Of a stretch of 64,000 nucleotides of DNA, positions 59,109 to 64,000 are shown one piece after another. The notes under the pieces were generated by a model that made no database searches, had not been told where the DNA came from, and worked only from the letters and a program-made list of their open reading frames with translations. Location: the NCBI GenBank assembly GCA_027186245.1, contig CP114482.1:997001-1061000 (forward strand), given 5' to 3'. How positions within the stretch are numbered: the first letter of the stretch is position 1; every line of letters begins with the position of its first letter. Origin of the DNA: Coriaria nepalensis. Its lineage: Eukaryota; Streptophyta; Magnoliopsida; Cucurbitales; Coriariaceae. Position numbers and translations under genes: made by a program.

Positions 59109-61874
59109 ATGGACTTAACAATAGAAGAAGAATGGAAGTCCATGTTTCCAATCTGCGCCGTCTTCAACCACCCTCTTCTTCTTTCGAGTCCCTCTACTAA
59201 ACGAATTTTGGGTCCTCTCCTTTTCAACCCTGTACCCAGTTCACTTACCCACCTTTTTTCCTCTCCTTCTTTCTTACCCAATCTCTCTCCTCCTTCTTTT
59301 CTTAATCTTCGCAGGTTCCTCCTTACCTCCTTGATCCCTCCTTCCATTTCTTCCTCTATTACCTCCCTCATTGGCCACCATCAACCTCATAATGATGCTG
59401 CTTCAACTCTCTGCTTTAATCGTCTTCAATTCCTTAGATGCCCGAACTCAAACACTATCATTGTCTTCTTTCCTACAGGTTCTAACTCTAACGATGTCGG
59501 CATTTTGATTCTTGCAGTGAAGGGTTCTGGTTTGGATGTTCAGGTTGATGAAAATGACAACATTTTTACTACAAAAACTGGGCGGAGTTTCCAAATTTTT
59601 GGAATTGTTGTAAACCCACTGACTGATTTGGATACCCAGTTTCCAACTCGTCTCAATAATTCCCCAGTTGCCATTGGTTACTTATTGGCCTATACCATGT
59701 ACACTGTTGACTGGTTTATAGTAAAAGTTAGTGGATTAGGTTCAAATTCAAAGACTGTTAGTTTAGTCAGTGCCTGTAACAAAGTATTTAGGAGCTGCTG
59801 TATCGTTCATGCTTGTTGGAGTCCTCATTTGCCTCAACAAAGTGTTGTTTTATTGGAGAATGGGAATTTGTTCTTATTTGATTTGGAGCCTTTCATGAAG
59901 ACTAATGCTCATAACTTGGATGTGAATATCAAGGGAACGAAATTGAGAGTATCATGTAATGATTGGATCGGCTCCAAAAATCACAAATGGTTGAGTTGTG
60001 AGTTCAGTTGGCATCCACGAATTCTGATTGTTGGACGTTCTGATGCGGTTTTCGTTGTTGATTTCAGGTTGGGTGAATGTACTGTAAGCTGTTTAGTGAA
60101 GATAAACATGTTTGATATGTATTCCTTAAATGCAAATGAACAGTTCTTTGCATTGTCAAAAGCAGGTCATGATGGTTTCTATATTGCTTTGGCTTCAAAT
60201 AATCTTTTGCTACTATGTGATGTGCGTAGACCACTTTTTCCAGTATTGCAATGGTTCCATGGTCTTGACAAACCCTCCTTTATTGATGTTATGAAATTGT
60301 CTGATTTGAGGTCACAACCAATGGATGATACGTACAAGTGGGCTTCTGAATCAGGTTTTTGCATAATCATGGGATCCTTTTGGAGTTGTGAGTTTAACGT
60401 CTTTTGCTATGGGCCTTCTTTGCCAGCTCCTAGCCATACCATGGCTTCAAAAATTTCAGAATTTCACAAGTCTCTCTATGCTTGGGAACTTCCTTCGAAT
60501 CTACTTTTGTCTGCTCGTGAGTGCCCATGCTGTAGTTGTCTTGTCAGAGAAGAAAATTTGAAAGATTCACTTCCTAGATGGATTGAAAAGCAGCAGAAGA
60601 AGGAAATAGTACTGGGCTTTGGCATCCTTGATAAAGACCTCTCAGCTTTGTTTAATGAGCCAGAAGAATATGGTGGTTTTACGCTGATAAGACTTATGTC
60701 ATCTGGTACTCTTGAATATCAACGATATAATGCTTCATGGGAATCTTTAAAACGGTTTGAAGAACATCACATAGAATCTTTGCAGCTTTCAAATCATTTT
60801 CTTTACTCCCTAGTTGACCAGGAATACAAATTCCACAGAAGATTCAGGTACTTGAACCTTGACTATCTCACGAGTTATTTAAATGGCAATCTGACTGAAG
60901 TCTTGGATTCAAACATGAAAAGGCCTTACCGTGGTACTATTGTAAGCGATGAATCTTTTAGTCAAGAAAGTCATGAAATCTTATGCGAGAAGTTAAAGGC
61001 TTGTGGTTTTGATAGATTTAGAACTTGTCCAGCAATTGCTGTCATTTTTGGTGATATCAGCTTGCCATCTAGCGTGCATGATGTTGCTTTGAGAAAATTG
61101 TGGGCCAGCTTGCCTCTTGAACTCTTACAGTTGGCCTTTTCAAGCTATTCTGTATCCCATGGAAATCAGAACATGCTCCATTTGGATTTCTTAGTCGTTT
61201 CAAGCCTAATTCAGTTGCCCCCTTTCTTTCTAAGAAATCCGAACAATCGCAGTAATAAGTGGTCAAGGAAAGTTCGTCGCAATGATGAGTGTTTGGTGGG
61301 TCCCATACTTCCACTCCCTGTTTTGCTTGTTCTGCATGAGTTTCAATGCGGTTCTTCAATATTTGAAAAAGAAGAAGAAGAAAGAGAAGGAGGATTTTCA
61401 GTGGAGATGAAACTTGGCCTTCAATATGATGAAGTGAAGCGAGTAGCTGGTGAAATGGCTGGGTCATACTCTGGCTCTAGGATTCTTAATGATCATGTGG
61501 TTACTCTTTCTGGAGATACAGACAATACATGGATTGATTCTCAGAAGGAAAAACCTTACATTTCATGCCACCCAACTGCCTTTAATTGCTCTACTATAAA
61601 TGATGAGGGCAACTCTTTATGTACAGGTGATGATATATTTAATTCCTTGATTTTCAAAGTGCCTAAGGAGAAGCTCGTTCCTGATGACAATGCTGGAACG
61701 ATTGGGCAAGAACTATTTGATGGTCTCTGCCCTGTGGAGCTGAAATTCGATGCCCACCTTTTAGAGTTTGGATCAGACGAATTGAAGGCATACAGTGTAT
61801 TAAAAAGGCAATTGGTGAAATGGGAAAAGGGCTTTGATTTGTACCATGACTTATCACTTCTGCACATCACCTAA
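59109..61874 (+). CDS. Probable TAF1C-like subunit of the RNA polymerase I selectivity factor
   Basis: One uninterrupted frame gives 921 residues from the ATG at 59109 (MDLTIEEEWKSMFP); the frame upstream is intron-like. The middle shows beta-propeller-like repeats: SVVLLENGNLFLFDLEP, then CEFSWHPRILIVGRSDAVFVVDFR, which resemble the TAF1C/Rrn7-partner propeller in layout. A Cys-rich patch (ECPCCSCL) and a charged C-terminal half follow. Plant homologues are annotated as TAF1C or as uncharacterised proteins; TAF1C would sit in the SL1/core factor at rRNA gene promoters in the nucleolus. The assignment comes from pattern memory, not from a search. The gene lies between two BMS1 fragments. What else it could be: an unrelated plant-specific propeller protein. 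Confidence 0.6.
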   Translation: MDLTIEEEWKSMFPICAVFNHPLLLSSPSTKRILGPLLFNPVPSSLTHLFSSPSFLPNLSPPSFLNLRRFLLTSLIPPSISSSITSLIGHHQPHNDAASTLCFNRLQFLRCPNSNTIIVFFPTGSNSNDVGILILAVKGSGLDVQVDENDNIFTTKTGRSFQIFGIVVNPLTDLDTQFPTRLNNSPVAIGYLLAYTMYTVDWFIVKVSGLGSNSKTVSLVSACNKVFRSCCIVHACWSPHLPQQSVVLLENGNLFLFDLEPFMKTNAHNLDVNIKGTKLRVSCNDWIGSKNHKWLSCEFSWHPRILIVGRSDAVFVVDFRLGECTVSCLVKINMFDMYSLNANEQFFALSKAGHDGFYIALASNNLLLLCDVRRPLFPVLQWFHGLDKPSFIDVMKLSDLRSQPMDDTYKWASESGFCIIMGSFWSCEFNVFCYGPSLPAPSHTMASKISEFHKSLYAWELPSNLLLSARECPCCSCLVREENLKDSLPRWIEKQQKKEIVLGFGILDKDLSALFNEPEEYGGFTLIRLMSSGTLEYQRYNASWESLKRFEEHHIESLQLSNHFLYSLVDQEYKFHRRFRYLNLDYLTSYLNGNLTEVLDSNMKRPYRGTIVSDESFSQESHEILCEKLKACGFDRFRTCPAIAVIFGDISLPSSVHDVALRKLWASLPLELLQLAFSSYSVSHGNQNMLHLDFLVVSSLIQLPPFFLRNPNNRSNKWSRKVRRNDECLVGPILPLPVLLVLHEFQCGSSIFEKEEEEREGGFSVEMKLGLQYDEVKRVAGEMAGSYSGSRILNDHVVTLSGDTDNTWIDSQKEKPYISCHPTAFNCSTINDEGNSLCTGDDIFNSLIFKVPKEKLVPDDNAGTIGQELFDGLCPVELKFDAHLLEFGSDELKAYSVLKRQLVKWEKGFDLYHDLSLLHIT

Positions 61875-62185
61875 GGCTGCTTTGTACCTATCCTTTACTA
61901 TTATTCCCTATCCCTACCTTCCATCAATAGTAGTGAAGAACAACAGAGAAACAGGTGTTGTATAAAACACCAGCACATGTAGAATTCTGCACTTAGGTAT
62001 GAGATTAATTTTTTTACTTTTATTTTTATTTTCATATTTTTGTGCATCTGGGTGTTGCTGTTCTGTCTAATAGATAGTTGAATATATTCTGGAGATTGTT
62101 ATATTTATGCTTCCCATCTCTCTCTCCCCCCTTCCCCCCCCCCCCCCCCCCCCCTCTTTTTTTCCTTCTTTGGGCATCTTTTCTA
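61875..62185. other. 3' region of the TAF1C-like gene
   Basis: The stretch is AT-rich with a pyrimidine block that includes a pure run of 21 C (62134-62154). It ends where homology to the upstream BMS1 fragment starts. Confidence 0.6.
62134..62154 (+). repeat. Homopolymer run of 21 C
   Basis: A perfect C run lies inside a CT-rich block (62117-62161), about 30 bp before the BMS1 duplication boundary. Long C runs are rare and could fold into an i-motif, or could partly reflect sequencing error. Confidence 0.85.
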
Positions 62186-64000
62186 CTATCTGTACTTAAT
62201 TCTTGTTTGTTTAGGCTAGTACAAACTTCATTCTTTCTGGTGTAAGCTAGTCTGGTGTAAAACTTATGATAGAATAATGTAGACCTTAATTGTGATCTAC
62301 ATATGAGGGATCAGAGTCAGCAGAGGAGGAAATTGATGAACATGATGGGGGCAAGTTTCATCATAGTCAAGCTCCTGAAAGTGGTTGTTTTGACTAGGTA
62401 AATATTCTCAAATAATTTTACATTTGTTTTCCCTGTCCTGAATCAACAAGTAATCATGTTTGATTCTTCCAGATGAAAGAGGAGATTGAAATTTGGAAAC
62501 AAGGAAACAAAGCCAAACTTGATGACCTTGATGAGGATATGAGGTTAGAGGTAGAGGTCTTTAGAGCGGGGACATACGTAAGGTTAGAAGTTGACGATGT
62601 TCCCTTTGAAATGGTGGAACACTTTGATCCCTGCCATCCTACTTTGGTTGGAGGAATTGGTCTTGGCGAGGAAAGTGTTGGATATATGCAGGTAAATCTA
62701 TGTGAAAAGTTATAGTTTCTAATATTGTAAGTTATTGAGGGAGAAGGTGAGTTAAATGGGTATATTGGTTTTCTTGATTGATGAATTTTATAGTGATGAG
62801 ACTAATTGTATAGTCGTCAAATAAAAAATTTAGAAGAAAATGGGATTGTAACTAGATGTGCACTGTAACAGGAGCTGATAAGCTGTTTTCTTGCACAACT
62901 TGATCCATGTTCTTACACAAGGATTACCATTTCCAACTTGTCTTGAATTTAATCATGCCGCTCAGACAGTTAAGAAAATCAAGCTAGTTGGTTATCCTAG
63001 CAAGAAGGGACATGTTCACTTCTGATCTTGAAATAGCCTGCTTTGAAGGGGCAGCTGTTCGAACTTTCAGTAGAATCTGGGGACAGGTTAAGAAGGTATG
63101 CTTTCAAATAGAAGTAAATTCCTATACCTGCAACTTGTAGTCTTTGTTTAAAATGCAAATTTTACTGCATTACCTGGGCTTCTGCTGTGTCAGTTGCATT
63201 TGCTATACATCCAGATGTTCTTTACTATACACTTATTTTTCACTATACTTCTAAAGTGCAAGGTGAATTTACGGTAATCCCAATGATGATGTTAAAATTG
63301 GGTATATATTCTGTTCATGTCTCCCGTGTCCTGCTGGATGTCGACTAATTGTAATCTTTTTTAGGCTGCAAAAGAGGAGATGGGTAACCAGGCGAGAAGG
63401 AAAGTGGGACTACCAAGAGAAGGGATAGCTAGATGCACCTTTGAGGACAAAATTCGGATCAGTGACATTGTTTTCTTGCGTGCATGGACTCAAGTGGAAG
63501 TACCTTGCTTTTATAATCCCTTGACCACAGCTCTACAACCTCATGATAAGACTTGGCAAGGGATGAAAACTGTAGCTGAATTGAGGAGAGAGCACAATCT
63601 TCCTGTTCCTGTAAACAAGGATTTCTCTCTACAGGGTAAGTTCCCAACACAAATGAAATTGGGGAGGTATTAATTGGCTTAACCGATGTGCTCCTTAACC
63701 CAACCTGTTATGATACTCCCTTCTGGAATCCTTTACTCCATTGTTAATCTCCTTGTTTGTTTGATTTATCAGCCAATTGAAAGGAAGAAAAGGAAGTTCA
63801 ATCCAATGGTTATTCCCAAATCATTACAAGTAGCTTGACCAATTTAAATCAAAACCTGAGGATACACCCATTCGGAAAAGGCCTCTTCTTGAAAATAGAA
63901 GAGCTGTTGTCATGGAACGTCATGAGCGACAAGTTCACGCTCTTGCTCAGTAGCTTCAGTTAGTGCAAAATGACAAGGTACGCGTTGATATCGAGTTACT
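62186..64000 (+). pseudogene. BMS1-like ribosome biogenesis GTPase, 3'-half pseudogene, copy 2 (continues beyond window)
   Basis: This is a second copy of the block at 55032-56910, about 7.15 kb downstream and very similar by eye in exons and introns. Pieces: 62310-62397 (ends in an in-frame TAG at the splice site), 62473-62691, about 62940-63096 (EFNHAA, with the KILKKIALI segment deleted), 63365-63634 and 63772-64000. It has frameshifts near 63635 (CTACAGGG) and 63836 (TAGCTTGACC), and a TAG near 63951. It shares with copy 1 the loss of the segment between GYMQ and LEFNHAA, so it arose by copying an already damaged sequence. Where copy 1 is frameshifted (AAVRTFS region), copy 2 still reads through. 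Confidence 0.85.

Noticed and set aside
59021..59371. Arg/Glu-rich frame on the minus strand over the TAF1C-like start
   Set aside because: Antisense shadow of a Ser/Leu/Pro-rich coding segment.

Overview
The window is nuclear DNA from a flowering plant, most likely a eudicot of the rosid group. Spliceosomal introns with GT..AG ends split most genes, the spacers are AT-rich, and microsatellites and small inverted-repeat elements are common. A class III NIP with every silicon-channel hallmark is present; Brassicaceae lack this class and cucurbits have it, so a cucurbit is a reasonable but unproven guess. No prokaryotic, viral or CRISPR features were seen.

Layout, left to right: the 3' end of an alpha-tubulin gene (2-604, +); CUL3 (2033-4639, +); a DUF1666 gene (5418-8365, -); a subgroup-1 R2R3-MYB gene (12063-13211, +); a mini zinc finger gene of the MIF type (15302-15586, +); a repeat-rich spacer with a foldback element, an array of about 167-bp units and simple repeats; a zinc-finger homeodomain gene (23072-24088, -); a spacer with a candidate long-TIR element; a GASA/snakin gene (31176-32040, +) between two dead nepenthesin-like protease copies; an NIP2/Lsi1-type aquaporin gene (34566-36561, -); starch synthase II (40315-43313, +); a DCN1-like/AAR3 gene (43810-45686, -); a DYW-class PPR gene (46131-48251, -); a membrane protein of the L34e-like superfamily (48788-49408, -); a four-KH RNA-binding protein gene (50705-52758, +); and a probable Pol I factor TAF1C-like gene (59109-61874, +) between two broken copies of the 3' half of BMS1.

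The most informative result concerns gene order. From memory of Arabidopsis locus numbers, MYB-MIF-ZHD matches At3g28910/17/20, MYB-MIF-GASA matches At1g74650/60/70, ZHD-GASA-(L34e)-KH matches At5g15210/30/(60)/70, DCN1-like matches At3g28970, and CUL3-DUF1666 matches At1g69670/At1g69610. The window therefore looks like an unfractionated ancestral block whose pieces are scattered over duplicated Arabidopsis segments. Functional links include a cullin and a neddylation co-factor in one window, and a MIF next to a member of the ZHD family that MIFs bind and inhibit. No clearly new biological system was found. The best leads are the synteny block, the intact silicon-channel signature, a three-codon uORF whose stop overlaps the SSII start, the paired BMS1 and protease pseudogenes, and the unclassified repeats.
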